Notes: a model not told the origin generated them from the sequence alone. DNA of 64,000 nt from Pseudomonas hamedanensis (GCF_014268595.2 NZ_CP077091.1:4570001-4634000); one strand, 5' to 3'; positions 45,545 to 54,958 are shown, counted from the stretch's first letter. Program-made: numbers and translations.

Positions 45545-45946
45545 TTATTCCTGCCCGATCGACTCCAAAAACTCCGACCGCTCGTCACTCATCCGCGCCA
45601 CGCAGTCATTCTGCGCAATGGTGAACGCCTTACTTCCCGCCGTTGCCGGGAACGCTTCCACCGCGCAGTCGGCATCGCGGGTTTTCAGCCATTGCTGCTG
45701 TGCCGTCTTCAACTTGGCAGTGATATCCGCCAGCTGTGTCGGGTTCTTGCCGTACGCAGTCTGCAGGCGTTCGTTGAGGCTGGCGTAGTTGTCTTTGAGC
45801 AGGTCTTCGGCGGTGGTGCGGCTGTAGGCCGAGCATTCCAGGGTCTGGATGTCGTTTTCCACCGCGTCGCACGGGTTGTTCTCGGATTCTTCAGCGGCGT
45901 GGACGCCGGTCGCAATCAGTGCCAGGGCGAGGAAGATCGATTTCAT
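45545..45946 (-). CDS. LprI-type (DUF1311) periplasmic protein
   Basis: 133 residues with signal peptide (cut after VHA near residue 17). Four cysteines (CDAVE, LECSAY, DADCAVE, QNDCVARM) and the DUF1311 core LNERLQTAYGK...WLKTRDADC. Relatives include lysozyme inhibitor LprI; lysozyme inhibition here is not shown. Precedes the XRE and DUF3010 genes with short gaps. Confidence 0.85.
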   Translation of the reverse strand: MKSIFLALALIATGVHAAEESENNPCDAVENDIQTLECSAYSRTTAEDLLKDNYASLNERLQTAYGKNPTQLADITAKLKTAQQQWLKTRDADCAVEAFPATAGSKAFTIAQNDCVARMSDERSEFLESIGQE

Positions 45947-46177
45947 TGAGGTCGCTCTAATCCAGTGGTGTGTGCAGGATGCGGCAGATTCTGGCGCAAG
46001 CGCGCAGGCTTGAACAGGTCACCGAGCGCAGCGGCCGACGACCCTTTGTCGCGGATTGACGCTTTCGGCAATTCCCCTGTCGTTTTTGCACCCGGTCGCC
46101 CCGGCACCGAGGCATATGCTGGCCCCAAAGCGCCGGCAGACGATTCGGCGCATGAATCGCCAATAAGGGGACGCCTG

Positions 46178-47155
46178 ATGAGCCCAGCCGAATTACACGC
46201 CGACAGCATCGTTATCGACGGTCTGATCATTGCCAAATGGAACCGCGAGCTGTTCGAAGACATGCGCAAGGGCGGTCTGACGGCAGCCAATTGCACCGTG
46301 TCGGTGTGGGAAGGCTTTCAGGCGACCGTGAACAACATTGCTGCCAGCCAGAAGCTGATCCGCGAGAACAGCGACCTGGTGATGCCGGTGCGCACCACCG
46401 CCGACATCCGTCGCGCCAAGGAGCAGGGCAAGACCGGCATCCTCTTCGGCTTCCAGAATGCTCACGCCTTTGAAGACCAGATCGGCTATGTCGAAGTGTT
46501 CAAGCAGCTCGGCGTCGGCATCGTGCAAATGTGCTACAACACCCAGAACCTGGTCGGCACCGGCTGCTACGAGCGTGACGGCGGCCTGTCGGGTTTCGGT
46601 CGCGAGATCGTCGCCGAGATGAACCGCGTCGGCGTCATGTGCGACCTGTCCCACGTCGGTTCCAAGACCTCCGAAGAAGTCATCCTCGAATCGAAAAAAC
46701 CGGTGTGCTACTCGCACTGCCTGCCGTCGGGTCTCAAAGAGCACCCGCGCAACAAGTCCGATGAAGAACTGAAGTTTATTGCCGACCATGGCGGTTTTGT
46801 CGGTGTGACCATGTTCGCGCCGTTCCTCGCCAAGGGCATCGATTCGACTATCGACGATTACGCCGAAGCCATCGAATACACCATGAACATCGTCGGCGAA
46901 GACGCCATCGGCATCGGTACCGATTTCACTCAGGGCCACGGCCAGGACTTCTTCGAGTACCTGACCCACGACAAGGGTTACGCCCGCCGTCTGACCAGCT
47001 TCGGCAAGATCATCAACCCGCTGGGCATCCGCACCGTCGGCGAATTCCCCAACCTCACCGAAACCCTGCTCAAGCGCGGTCACTCCGAACGCGTGGTGCG
47101 CAAGATCATGGGCGAGAACTGGGTCAACGTCTTGAAGGATGTCTGGGGCGAATAA
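46178..47155 (+). CDS. Membrane-dipeptidase-family (M19) hydrolase
   Basis: 325 residues of the renal dipeptidase family. Metal-site segments are recognisable: HADSIVIDGL at the start (an altered H-x-D), the Glu in SVWEGF, CDLSHVG with its His, VCYSHC, and a late GIGTDFTQGHG. Co-directional and 78 bases ahead of the DUF5943-dgcAB genes, as I recall for PA5396. A natural substrate is not known. ATG 46178 follows AAGGGGA by about 8 bases; the longer frame upstream is not supported. Confidence 0.88.
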   Translation: MSPAELHADSIVIDGLIIAKWNRELFEDMRKGGLTAANCTVSVWEGFQATVNNIAASQKLIRENSDLVMPVRTTADIRRAKEQGKTGILFGFQNAHAFEDQIGYVEVFKQLGVGIVQMCYNTQNLVGTGCYERDGGLSGFGREIVAEMNRVGVMCDLSHVGSKTSEEVILESKKPVCYSHCLPSGLKEHPRNKSDEELKFIADHGGFVGVTMFAPFLAKGIDSTIDDYAEAIEYTMNIVGEDAIGIGTDFTQGHGQDFFEYLTHDKGYARRLTSFGKIINPLGIRTVGEFPNLTETLLKRGHSERVVRKIMGENWVNVLKDVWGE

Positions 47156-47178
47156 GCCGCCGCACTTCTGAATCCTTT

Positions 47179-47201
47179 CCCCCGGCCATCCGCGCCGGGG
47201 G
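47179..47201 (+). other. GC-rich hairpin between dipeptidase and DUF5943 genes
   Basis: CCCCCGGC / GCCGGGGG perfect 8-bp stem, 7-base loop, no T tract. It may be an attenuator or a transcript-processing or stability element rather than a full terminator. Confidence 0.5.
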
Positions 47202-47233
47202 CAACAAACCAAATTTTCTGGAGTTAAGTTTCC

Positions 47234-47764
47234 ATGGCCAAGATCGCCCCGCAATTGCCTATCGAAGTCGACAGCGAGACCGGTGTCTGGACCTCCGACG
47301 CCCTGCCGATGCTCTACGTGCCACGTCACTTCTTCGTCAACAACCACATGGGCATCGAGGAAGTGCTGGGCGCTGACGCCTACGCCGAGATCCTCTACAA
47401 GGCCGGCTACAAATCCGCCTGGCACTGGTGCGAAAAAGAAGCCGAATGCCACGGTCTGGAAGGCGTCGCAGTGTTCGAGCATTACATGAAGCGCTTGTCG
47501 CAGCGCGGCTGGGGCCTGTTCAAAATTCAGGACATCGACCTCGACAAAGGCACCGCCAGCGTCAAGCTCGAGCACTCCGCATTCGTCTACGTCTATGGCA
47601 AGGTCGGGCGCAAGGTCGATTACATGTTCACTGGCTGGTTTGCCGGCGCCATGGATCAAATCCTTGAAGCCCGTGGCAGCAAGATCCGCACTGTGGCCGA
47701 ACAAGTCTACGGAGGCTCCGAAGAGGGCCACGATGACGGCTTGTTCATCGTCAAGCCGTTGTAA
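47234..47764 (+). CDS. DUF5943 / V4R-like protein of the dgc cluster
   Basis: 176 residues, with a region (WHWCEKEAECHGLEG to YMFTGWFAGAMDQIL) resembling the 4-vinyl-reductase (V4R) small-molecule-binding fold. Lies 15 bases before dgcA, so probably made with it and perhaps an accessory to dimethylglycine demethylase. No experimental role known to me. Confidence 0.82.
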   Translation: MAKIAPQLPIEVDSETGVWTSDALPMLYVPRHFFVNNHMGIEEVLGADAYAEILYKAGYKSAWHWCEKEAECHGLEGVAVFEHYMKRLSQRGWGLFKIQDIDLDKGTASVKLEHSAFVYVYGKVGRKVDYMFTGWFAGAMDQILEARGSKIRTVAEQVYGGSEEGHDDGLFIVKPL

Positions 47765-47779
47765 GCCGAGGACCGTGCC

Positions 47780-49840
47780 ATGGCTTTCGAAGCAATGTTC
47801 CAGCCGATCCAGATCGGCAAACTGACCATCCGCAACCGCGTGCTCAGCACTGCGCACGCCGAGGTCTACGCGACTGACGGCGGCATGACCACCGAGCGCT
47901 ACGTCAAATATTACGAAGAGAAAGCCAAGGGCGGCATCGGCCTGGCGATCTGCGGCGGCTCCTCGGTGGTCGCCATCGACAGCCCGCAGCAGTGGTGGAG
48001 TTCGGTCAACCTGTCGACCGACCGGATCATTCCGCACTTCCAGAATCTGGCCGACGCCATGCACAAGCATGGCGCCAAGATCATGATCCAGATTACCCAC
48101 ATGGGTCGCCGCTCGCGCTGGGACGGTTTCCACTGGCCGACCCTGATGTCACCGTCGGGCATCCGCGAACCGGTGCACCGCGCCACCTGCAAGACCATCG
48201 AGCCGGAAGAAATCTGGCGGGTGATCGGCAACTACGCCCAGGCCGCGCGCCGGGCCAAGGCCGGTGGCCTTGACGGTGTTGAGCTGTCGGCCGTGCACCA
48301 GCACATGATCGACCAGTTCTGGAGCCCGCGCGTCAACAAGCGCACCGACGAATGGGGCGGCAGCTTCGAAGGCCGAATGAAGTTCGGTCTGGAAGTGCTC
48401 AAAGCCGTGCGCGCCGAGGTCGGTGACGACTTCTGCGTGGGCATGCGCCTGTGCGGTGACGAGTTCCACCCGGACGGCCTGTCCCACGAAGACATGAAGC
48501 AGATCGCCAAGTATTACGACGACACCGGCATGCTCGATTTCATCGGCGTGGTCGGCTCGGGTTGCGACACCCACAACACCCTGGCCAACGTCATTCCGAA
48601 CATGAGTTATCCACCGGAGCCGTTCCTGCACCTGGCTGCCGGGATCAAGGAAGTGGTCAAGGTGCCGGTGCTGCACGCGCAGAACATCAAGGACCCGAAT
48701 CAGGCCACGCGCATTCTCGAGGGCGGCTACGTCGACATGGTCGGCATGACCCGCGCGCATATTGCTGACCCGCACCTGATCGCCAAGATCAAGATGGGCC
48801 AGATCGATCAGATCAAGCAGTGCGTGGGCGCCAACTATTGCATTGACCGCCAGTATCAGGGGCTGGACGTGCTGTGCATCCAGAACGCTGCGACCTCCCG
48901 TGAGTACATGGGCGTGCCGCACATCATCGAGAAATCCACCGGGCCGAAACGCAAAGTGGTGGTCGTCGGTGCCGGCCCGGCCGGGATGGAAGCCGCGCGC
49001 GTCGCCGCCGAACGTGGCCACGACGTGACCCTGTTCGAGAAAAAAGACTTCATCGGCGGGCAGATCACCACGGCGTCGAAAGCGCCGCAGCGCGACCAGA
49101 TTGCCGGTATCACCCGTTGGTTCCAGCTGGAACTGGCGCGGCTGAAGGTCGATCTGCGTCTGGGCACGGCGGCCGATGCCGACACGATCATGGACCTGCG
49201 TCCGGATGTGGTGGTGCTGGCAGTCGGTGGTCATCCGTACCTTGAGCAGAACGAGCACTGGGGCGCGGCCGAAGGCCTGGTGGTGAGCAGCTGGGACGTG
49301 CTCGACGGCAAAGTCGCGCCGGGCAAGAACGTGCTGGTCTACGACACCATTTGCGAGTTCACCGGGATGTCGGTTGCCGACTTCCTCGCTGACAAGGGTA
49401 GCCAGGTCGAGATCGTCACCGACGACATCAAACCGGGCGTGGCCATCGGCGGCACCTCGTTCCCGACCTACTACCGCAGCATGTACCCGAAAGAAGTGAT
49501 CATGACCGGCGACATGATGCTGGAGAAGGTCTATCGCGAGGGCGACAAACTGGTTGCGGTGCTGGAGAACGAATACACCGGTGCGAAAGAGGAGCGGGTG
49601 GTCGATCAGGTGGTCGTCGAAAACGGCGTACGCCCGGACGAGGAAATCTACTACGCCCTCAAGGACGGCTCGCGCAACAAGGGCCAGATCGACGTCGAAG
49701 CGCTGTTCGCGATCCAGCCGCAGCCTTCGCTGAGCGAGGCGGGCGACGGCTACTTGCTGTTCCGCATCGGCGACTGCGTGGCGCAGCGAAATACCCACGC
49801 CGCGATCTATGACGCACTCAGACTGTGTAAAGACTTCTAA
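47780..49840 (+). CDS. dgcA: Dimethylglycine demethylase subunit DgcA
   Basis: 686 residues: N-terminal old-yellow-enzyme TIM barrel (about 1-370, FMN), a 4Fe-4S cluster region (CVGANYCIDRQY, then LCIQNAA, about 350-375), and a C-terminal FAD/NAD fold beginning KVVVVGAGPAGMEAARVAAE (about 393). Same architecture as trimethylamine dehydrogenase. With DgcB and an ETF it demethylates dimethylglycine to sarcosine. GAGGAC 6 bases before the ATG. Confidence 0.96.
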   Translation: MAFEAMFQPIQIGKLTIRNRVLSTAHAEVYATDGGMTTERYVKYYEEKAKGGIGLAICGGSSVVAIDSPQQWWSSVNLSTDRIIPHFQNLADAMHKHGAKIMIQITHMGRRSRWDGFHWPTLMSPSGIREPVHRATCKTIEPEEIWRVIGNYAQAARRAKAGGLDGVELSAVHQHMIDQFWSPRVNKRTDEWGGSFEGRMKFGLEVLKAVRAEVGDDFCVGMRLCGDEFHPDGLSHEDMKQIAKYYDDTGMLDFIGVVGSGCDTHNTLANVIPNMSYPPEPFLHLAAGIKEVVKVPVLHAQNIKDPNQATRILEGGYVDMVGMTRAHIADPHLIAKIKMGQIDQIKQCVGANYCIDRQYQGLDVLCIQNAATSREYMGVPHIIEKSTGPKRKVVVVGAGPAGMEAARVAAERGHDVTLFEKKDFIGGQITTASKAPQRDQIAGITRWFQLELARLKVDLRLGTAADADTIMDLRPDVVVLAVGGHPYLEQNEHWGAAEGLVVSSWDVLDGKVAPGKNVLVYDTICEFTGMSVADFLADKGSQVEIVTDDIKPGVAIGGTSFPTYYRSMYPKEVIMTGDMMLEKVYREGDKLVAVLENEYTGAKEERVVDQVVVENGVRPDEEIYYALKDGSRNKGQIDVEALFAIQPQPSLSEAGDGYLLFRIGDCVAQRNTHAAIYDALRLCKDF

Positions 49841-49858
49841 AGGCTTGCACACAACCCT

Positions 49859-49948
49859 GTGGGAGCGAGCTTGCTCGCGAAAGCGGTGGGTCAGTCGACA
49901 TCGATGTTGAATGTCAGTCCGCCTTCGCGAGCAAGCTCGCTCCCACAG
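49859..49948. repeat. REP pair between dgcA and dgcB
   Basis: TGTGGGAGCGAGCTTGCTCG and complement, inside the dgc gene cluster. Confidence 0.9.
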
Positions 49949-50003
49949 GAACCGAGTAAGGCATCTCGACCTGCAAGACCCGAGGTCTTTGGGAGCTGCA
50001 CCT

Positions 50004-51953
50004 ATGTTGAACACCCTTCTTCCAATCCTGTTGTTCGCAGCCCTGGGCCTTGCTGTCCTCGGCGCGTTGCGGCGGGTGAACATGTGGCGCCGGGGGCGGG
50101 CGGCGAAGGTCGATCTGCTTGGCGGTCTGCTGGCCATGCCCAAGCGCTACATGGTCGATCTGCACCACGTCGTGGCGCGGGACAAATACATTGCCAACAC
50201 CCACGTCGCCACGGCGGGCGGCGCGGTGGCGTCGATTGTGCTGGCGATTCTGGTGCACGGTTTCGGCCTGCATAACCGCATCCTCGGCTACGCCCTGCTG
50301 CTGATGTCGGCGGTGATGTTCGTCGGCGCGATCTTCATGTACCTGCGCCGACGCAACCCGCCGGCACGCCTGTCGAAAGGCCCGTGGATGCGTCTGCCGA
50401 AAAGCCTGCTGGCATTCTCCGCGTCGTTTTTCCTGGTGACCCTGCCGGTGGCCGGGATCCTGCCGGAGAACTTCGGCGGCTGGGTGCTCGCGGTCATTCT
50501 TGGTATCGGTGTGCTGTGGGGCGTGACCGAATTGTTCTTCGGCATGACCTGGGGCGGGCCGATGAAACACGCCTTTGCCGGTGCCTTGCACCTGGCCTGG
50601 CACCGTCGTCCCGAGCGCTTTGGTGGCGGTCGCTCCACTGGTTTGAAACCGCTGGACCTGAACAATCCCGATGCGCCGCTGGGCGTGGAAAAACCCAAGG
50701 ATTTCACCTGGAACCAGTTGCTCGGTTTCGACGCCTGCGTGCAATGCGGCAAGTGTGAAGCGGCCTGCCCGGCCTTCGCCGCCGGCCAACCGCTGAACCC
50801 GAAAAAACTGATTCAGGACATGGTCGTCGGCCTCGCTGGTGGCACCGATGCCAAATTCGCCGGTAGCCCGTATCCAGGCAAGCCTGTGGGCGAACACGGC
50901 GGCAACCCGCATCAACCGATCGTCAACGGTCTGGTCGATGCCGAAACCCTGTGGTCGTGCACCACCTGCCGCGCCTGCGTCGAGGAATGCCCGATGATGA
51001 TCGAGCACGTCGATGCCATCGTCGACATGCGCCGTCATCTGACCCTGGAAAAAGGCGCGACGCCGAACAAGGGTGCCGAAGTGCTGGAAAACCTCATCGC
51101 CACCGACAACCCTGGCGGCTTCGCCCCGGGCGGGCGGATGAACTGGGCGGCGGACCTGAACCTGAATCTGCTCAGCGAGAAGAAATCCACCGACGTGCTG
51201 TTCTGGGTCGGCGACGGCGCCTTCGACATGCGCAACCAGCGCACGTTGCGCGCGTTCGTCAAAGTGCTGAAAGCGGCGAAAATCGACTTCGCCGTGCTTG
51301 GCCTCGAAGAACGCGACAGCGGTGACGTGGCCCGGCGCCTCGGCGACGAAGCGACGTTCCAGACGCTAGCGAAACGCAATATCCAGACCCTGGCCAAATA
51401 CAGCTTCAACCGCATCGTCACTTGTGATCCGCACAGTTTCCACGTGCTGAAAAACGAGTACGGCGCCTTTGACGGCAACTACCTGGTGCAGCACCACAGC
51501 ACCTACATGGCCGAGATCATCCAGGCTGGCGCGCTCAATCTTGGGCAGCACAAAGGCAACAGCGTGACGTATCACGATCCGTGCTACCTGGGGCGTTACA
51601 ACGGCGAATACGAAGCACCGCGTGAAGTGCTGCGTGCGCTCGGCATCGAAGTCAAAGAGATGCAACGTTCCGGTTTCCGTTCGCGCTGCTGCGGCGGCGG
51701 TGGCGGCGCGCCGATCACTGACATTCCGGGCAAGCAGCGGATTCCCGACATGCGCATGGAAGACATCCGCGAGACCGGCGCCGAACTGGTGGCCGTGGGC
51801 TGTCCACAGTGCACGGCGATGCTTGAAGGCGTGGTCGAACCACGTCCGCTGATCAAGGACATTGCCGAACTGGTGGCCGACGCCTTGCTCGAAGACGCGG
51901 CGCCGAGCAAACCTGCCACGCCGGCCAAACGTGAACCTGCGGAGGTCCATTGA
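50004..51953 (+). CDS. dgcB: Dimethylglycine demethylase subunit DgcB
   Basis: 649 residues. Membrane segments in the first 190 residues (LLPILLFAALGLAVL, IVLAILVHGFGL, LLLMSAVMFVGAIFMYL and one more), then two 4Fe-4S motifs (CVQCGKCEAACP, CTTCRACVEECP) and two CCG domains (HDPCYLGR, SRCCGGGGGAP). Likely passes electrons from DgcA/ETF to the respiratory quinone pool (inference from architecture). GGGAG 8 bases before ATG 50004; its stop overlaps the etfA start (TGATG). Confidence 0.95.
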   Translation: MLNTLLPILLFAALGLAVLGALRRVNMWRRGRAAKVDLLGGLLAMPKRYMVDLHHVVARDKYIANTHVATAGGAVASIVLAILVHGFGLHNRILGYALLLMSAVMFVGAIFMYLRRRNPPARLSKGPWMRLPKSLLAFSASFFLVTLPVAGILPENFGGWVLAVILGIGVLWGVTELFFGMTWGGPMKHAFAGALHLAWHRRPERFGGGRSTGLKPLDLNNPDAPLGVEKPKDFTWNQLLGFDACVQCGKCEAACPAFAAGQPLNPKKLIQDMVVGLAGGTDAKFAGSPYPGKPVGEHGGNPHQPIVNGLVDAETLWSCTTCRACVEECPMMIEHVDAIVDMRRHLTLEKGATPNKGAEVLENLIATDNPGGFAPGGRMNWAADLNLNLLSEKKSTDVLFWVGDGAFDMRNQRTLRAFVKVLKAAKIDFAVLGLEERDSGDVARRLGDEATFQTLAKRNIQTLAKYSFNRIVTCDPHSFHVLKNEYGAFDGNYLVQHHSTYMAEIIQAGALNLGQHKGNSVTYHDPCYLGRYNGEYEAPREVLRALGIEVKEMQRSGFRSRCCGGGGGAPITDIPGKQRIPDMRMEDIRETGAELVAVGCPQCTAMLEGVVEPRPLIKDIAELVADALLEDAAPSKPATPAKREPAEVH

Positions 51954-53173
51954 TGAGCGACATTATCCGCCGCGACCCGCGTGCCGAATGGATCGCGCGC
52001 AACCGCCTGCATCCGCTGCACGCAGCGATGCAACCGGCGCAGCACAGCTGGATGGGGCCTAACGGCGTCATCCGCAAGAACCCCCACGGCATGGGCTTTG
52101 TCGGGCCCAACGGCATCAAGCGAATCGACCGCAGCGGCGCTCAGCAGGGCGGGGCAGTCAAACGCTCGGCCACGGTGGAAGTGCAATTGCCGCTGCATCA
52201 GGTACCGGCGCCGGCGTTCTACATTTGCGTGGTGCCGGACATGGTCGGCGGCCGCCTGAGCAGCCACGACCGCGACCTGCTCGGCCTCGCTCATCAACTC
52301 GCAGGCACCGCCGGTGCAGTGTTGGCGGTGGTCTTTGGCGAGCACAAGGAAAGCGCTTTCGAAACCGCTGGCGTCGATCGCTTGCTGGTGCTCGAAGGCG
52401 AGGAATTCAGCGGTTATGCACCGGAGCAACGGGTGCAAGGTTTGCGCGCTGTGGATAACCAGTTCAACCCGCGCCATTGGTTGCTGCCTGACAGCCGCAG
52501 CGGTGGTGGCGAACTCGGTCGTCGCTTTGCCGCAGCGTTGGGTGAGCGTCCGGCAACACGGGTGTGGCAGGTCAAGGATCAAGAGTGCATCGGCCGCGCC
52601 GGTGCGGGGCTGCAAGACCTTGCGCGTCCGGTTGCGCGGTTGATTCTCGCCGCTGCCGAATGCGCTGAACCGGTCAGCGAAACCCGTCACGAAGCGTTGC
52701 CAGTGGAGTTATCCACAAGCGTGGCGCGCAGCCTGTCGCGGATCGAAGATCTCGGCGCGGTGGCGGTGGACCCGGCGGCGATTCCAATGGCCGAGGCCGA
52801 GTTCATCTTCTCCGGCGGCAACGGCGTGAAAGACTGGGCGCTGTTCCACGAAACGGCGGCAGCGCTCGGCGCCACTGAAGGCGCTTCGCGCGTTGCGGTG
52901 GACGACGGTTTCATGGCCCGTGACCGCCAGGTCGGCGCGTCTGGCACCTGGGTTACGGCTCGGGTGTACGTCGCGGTGGGTATTTCCGGGGCGATCCAGC
53001 ACCTGCAAGGCATCGGTGCCTGCGACAAGGTGGTGGCGATCAACCTTGATCCGGGCTGCGACATGATCAAACGCGCCGACCTCTCGGTGATCGGCGAAAG
53101 CGCAGAGATTCTGCGCGCACTGATCGCGGCAGTTGAGGCCTATCGCAACGACGCCAAGCGCGACGCGGCTTAA
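51953..53173 (+). CDS. etfA: Electron transfer flavoprotein alpha subunit of the dgc system
   Basis: 406 residues. The C-terminal FAD domain holds IFSGGNGVKDWALF, VGASGTWVTARVYVAVGISGAIQHL and INLDPGCDMIKRADL, the ETF-alpha signature. The N-terminal ~80 residues are an extension not seen in housekeeping EtfA, with M-G-P-N-G repeats (WMGPNGVIRKNPHGMGFVGP). Dedicated to DgcAB by position. ATG 51953 follows GGAGG by 7 bases. Two perfect DnaA-box sequences lie inside this gene. Confidence 0.92.
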   Translation: MSDIIRRDPRAEWIARNRLHPLHAAMQPAQHSWMGPNGVIRKNPHGMGFVGPNGIKRIDRSGAQQGGAVKRSATVEVQLPLHQVPAPAFYICVVPDMVGGRLSSHDRDLLGLAHQLAGTAGAVLAVVFGEHKESAFETAGVDRLLVLEGEEFSGYAPEQRVQGLRAVDNQFNPRHWLLPDSRSGGGELGRRFAAALGERPATRVWQVKDQECIGRAGAGLQDLARPVARLILAAAECAEPVSETRHEALPVELSTSVARSLSRIEDLGAVAVDPAAIPMAEAEFIFSGGNGVKDWALFHETAAALGATEGASRVAVDDGFMARDRQVGASGTWVTARVYVAVGISGAIQHLQGIGACDKVVAINLDPGCDMIKRADLSVIGESAEILRALIAAVEAYRNDAKRDAA

Positions 53174-53182
53174 GGAAACCCT

Positions 53183-53953
53183 ATGAACAGTAAAGTGATC
53201 AGTCTGGTCTCGATCGGCGCCCACCCGACCTCCGGCCGGCCTCGTCGCGCCGACCAGGATGCGCGCGCGGTGGAACTGGGCCTGCAACTGGCTGGGGATA
53301 ACCTGCAAGTGCTGCACGCCGGCGATGCCGCCGAACCTGCGTTGCGCGCCTATCTGGGCATGGGCCTTGAGCAGTTGCATGTGCTGGAACAACCGCCGGG
53401 GGGCGATGCTCTGCCGGCATTGACCGAGTATCTGCGCGATGCCGGGGCGCAAGTGGTGCTGACCGGCAGTCAGGCGGAAACCGGTGAAGGCTCGGGGATG
53501 TTGCCGTTCCTCCTGGCTGAAGGGCTGGGCTGGCCGCTGGTGGTGGGTCTGGCGCAGGTCGAGTCGATCAATGACGGTTCGGCGCTGGTCCTGCAAGCGT
53601 TGCCGCGCGGGCAGCGACGGCGGCTGAAGGTGAAACTGCCGTTTCTGGCGACTGTGGATAACGCCGCGCCCAAGCCTCGGCAGAGTGCTTATGGCCCGGC
53701 ACGGCGTGGGGGGCTGGAGGCCGACGACGTCGAGATCGTTAACGACGACCTTTTGGCGGTCGCCACCTTGCAACCAGCTAAACCGAGACCAAAACGCCTG
53801 AAAGTAATCACGGCCAAGAGCGGCGCCGACCGCATGAAAGCGGCGACAGCCAAGGCCAGTGGCGGCGGCGGTCAAGTGCTCAAAGGCGTCACCCCACAGG
53901 CCGGCGCCGAGGCCATTCTCAAGCTGCTGATCGAAGAAGGCGTCGTCCGCTGA
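53183..53953 (+). CDS. etfB: Electron transfer flavoprotein beta subunit of the dgc system
   Basis: 256 residues of the ETF-beta/FixA family; recognisable DARAVELGLQLAGDN, VVLTGSQAETGEGSGMLPFLLAEGLGWPLV and the C-terminal AEAILKLLIEEGVV. Forms the heterodimer with EtfA. AAGGAA lies just before the ATG, 9 bases after etfA. Confidence 0.93.
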   Translation: MNSKVISLVSIGAHPTSGRPRRADQDARAVELGLQLAGDNLQVLHAGDAAEPALRAYLGMGLEQLHVLEQPPGGDALPALTEYLRDAGAQVVLTGSQAETGEGSGMLPFLLAEGLGWPLVVGLAQVESINDGSALVLQALPRGQRRRLKVKLPFLATVDNAAPKPRQSAYGPARRGGLEADDVEIVNDDLLAVATLQPAKPRPKRLKVITAKSGADRMKAATAKASGGGGQVLKGVTPQAGAEAILKLLIEEGVVR

Positions 53954-53969
53954 CACCGCCACTATCCTC

Positions 53970-54060
53970 TGTGGGAGCGGGCTTGCTCGCGAATGCGTCG
54001 GGTCAGTCGACAAATATGTTGGCCGATGAACCGCTTTCGCGAGCAAGCCCGCTCCCACAG
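53970..54060. repeat. REP pair
   Basis: TGTGGGAGCGGGCTTGCTCG and complement, after etfB. Confidence 0.92.
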
Positions 54061-54171
54061 GTATTGGGTCGACAGCTGTCATTTGTTGACATGAAAAACC
54101 GCCTTGGCTGTGGTTGTTCCGGCGTTCAAATGCAGGTTAAAACCGTCGCTCAAGCCTAAGGAGTCAAGCGA

Positions 54172-54738
54172 ATGACCGTTAAGTTTCGACCTGCCCGGTG
54201 CACGGATGCGCGCGACATTGCGCGTTTGTTTCAGATTTCCTCGGAGGGCGCCTCGGATTACATCTGGAGCCAATTGGCGCAGCCGGGCGAGGATTTGCTC
54301 GATGTCGGTGAGCGGCGTTATGCCCGCGACGATGTGGATTTTTCCTGGCAGAACTGCCTGATTGCCGAGGCTGAAGGGTGCGTCGTGGGCATGATGCACA
54401 GCTACGCCATGCGCGAAGACCCCGAGCCTGCGCCGCCCACCGATCCGGTGCTGGCGCCATATGCCGACATGGAAGTGGCGGATTCGTTGTACATCTCCAG
54501 CCTGGCGCTGCATGAAGGCTGGCGCAACCAGGGGCTGGGCGTGCAGTTCCTCCAGCATGCCCAGAAGCGCGCCGATCAGTTGGCGCTCAAAGGCCTGAGC
54601 CTGATCGACTATTCGGCCAATACCGGTGCGCGGCGATTCTACGAGCGCCACGGCTTTGGCATTGTTAAAACCTGCCAAGTGGCGCCGCATCCGCTGATCC
54701 GGGTGACAGGTGAGGCTTATCTGATGTATCGCGCTTAG
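54172..54738 (+). CDS. GNAT-family N-acetyltransferase
   Basis: 188 residues with a GNAT core: SLALHEGWRNQGLGVQFLQ (acetyl-CoA loop, about 120-135) and YSANTGARRFYERHGF. Substrate unknown. AAGGAG lies 8 bases before the ATG. It closes the block of genes before the DnaA-box region. Confidence 0.9.
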   Translation: MTVKFRPARCTDARDIARLFQISSEGASDYIWSQLAQPGEDLLDVGERRYARDDVDFSWQNCLIAEAEGCVVGMMHSYAMREDPEPAPPTDPVLAPYADMEVADSLYISSLALHEGWRNQGLGVQFLQHAQKRADQLALKGLSLIDYSANTGARRFYERHGFGIVKTCQVAPHPLIRVTGEAYLMYRA

Positions 54739-54763
54739 CATGTAGTTATCCACTGAGCTGGGT

Positions 54764-54808
54764 TTACGCACAATCGCTGTTGGTCAGTCTGTGGATAACA
54801 TGTTTGCC
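54764..54808 (-). repeat. DnaA-box module A (degenerate)
   Basis: Contains a perfect TGTGGATAA at 54790-54798 followed by CATGTT; the upstream part (TTACGCACAATCGCTGTTGG) is a diverged form of the other modules. Confidence 0.75.
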
Positions 54809-54908
54809 CATCGCTGCGGACCACGCAGAGCGTGCCCTTTGCACAGGAGCTCAAAAAATAACCAATTTAAGTTGCGGTTTTTTCGAGGGTTTTTCCGTGA
54901 ACGGATCT

Positions 54909-54958
54909 TACAGTTGCCCCCAATCTCTGTTGGCGCTTCTGTGGATAAGATGTTCGCT
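54909..54958 (-). repeat. DnaA-box module B
   Basis: CAGTTGCCCCCAATCTCTGT then TGGCGCTTC and a perfect TGTGGATAA at 54940-54948, ending GATGTTCGCT. Nearly the same as module C. Confidence 0.85.

Noticed and set aside
45947..46177. GTCG-containing sequences before the dipeptidase gene as GbdR sites
   Set aside because: Spaced 31 and 16 bases apart, not in helical phase, and flanks do not match the other repeats.
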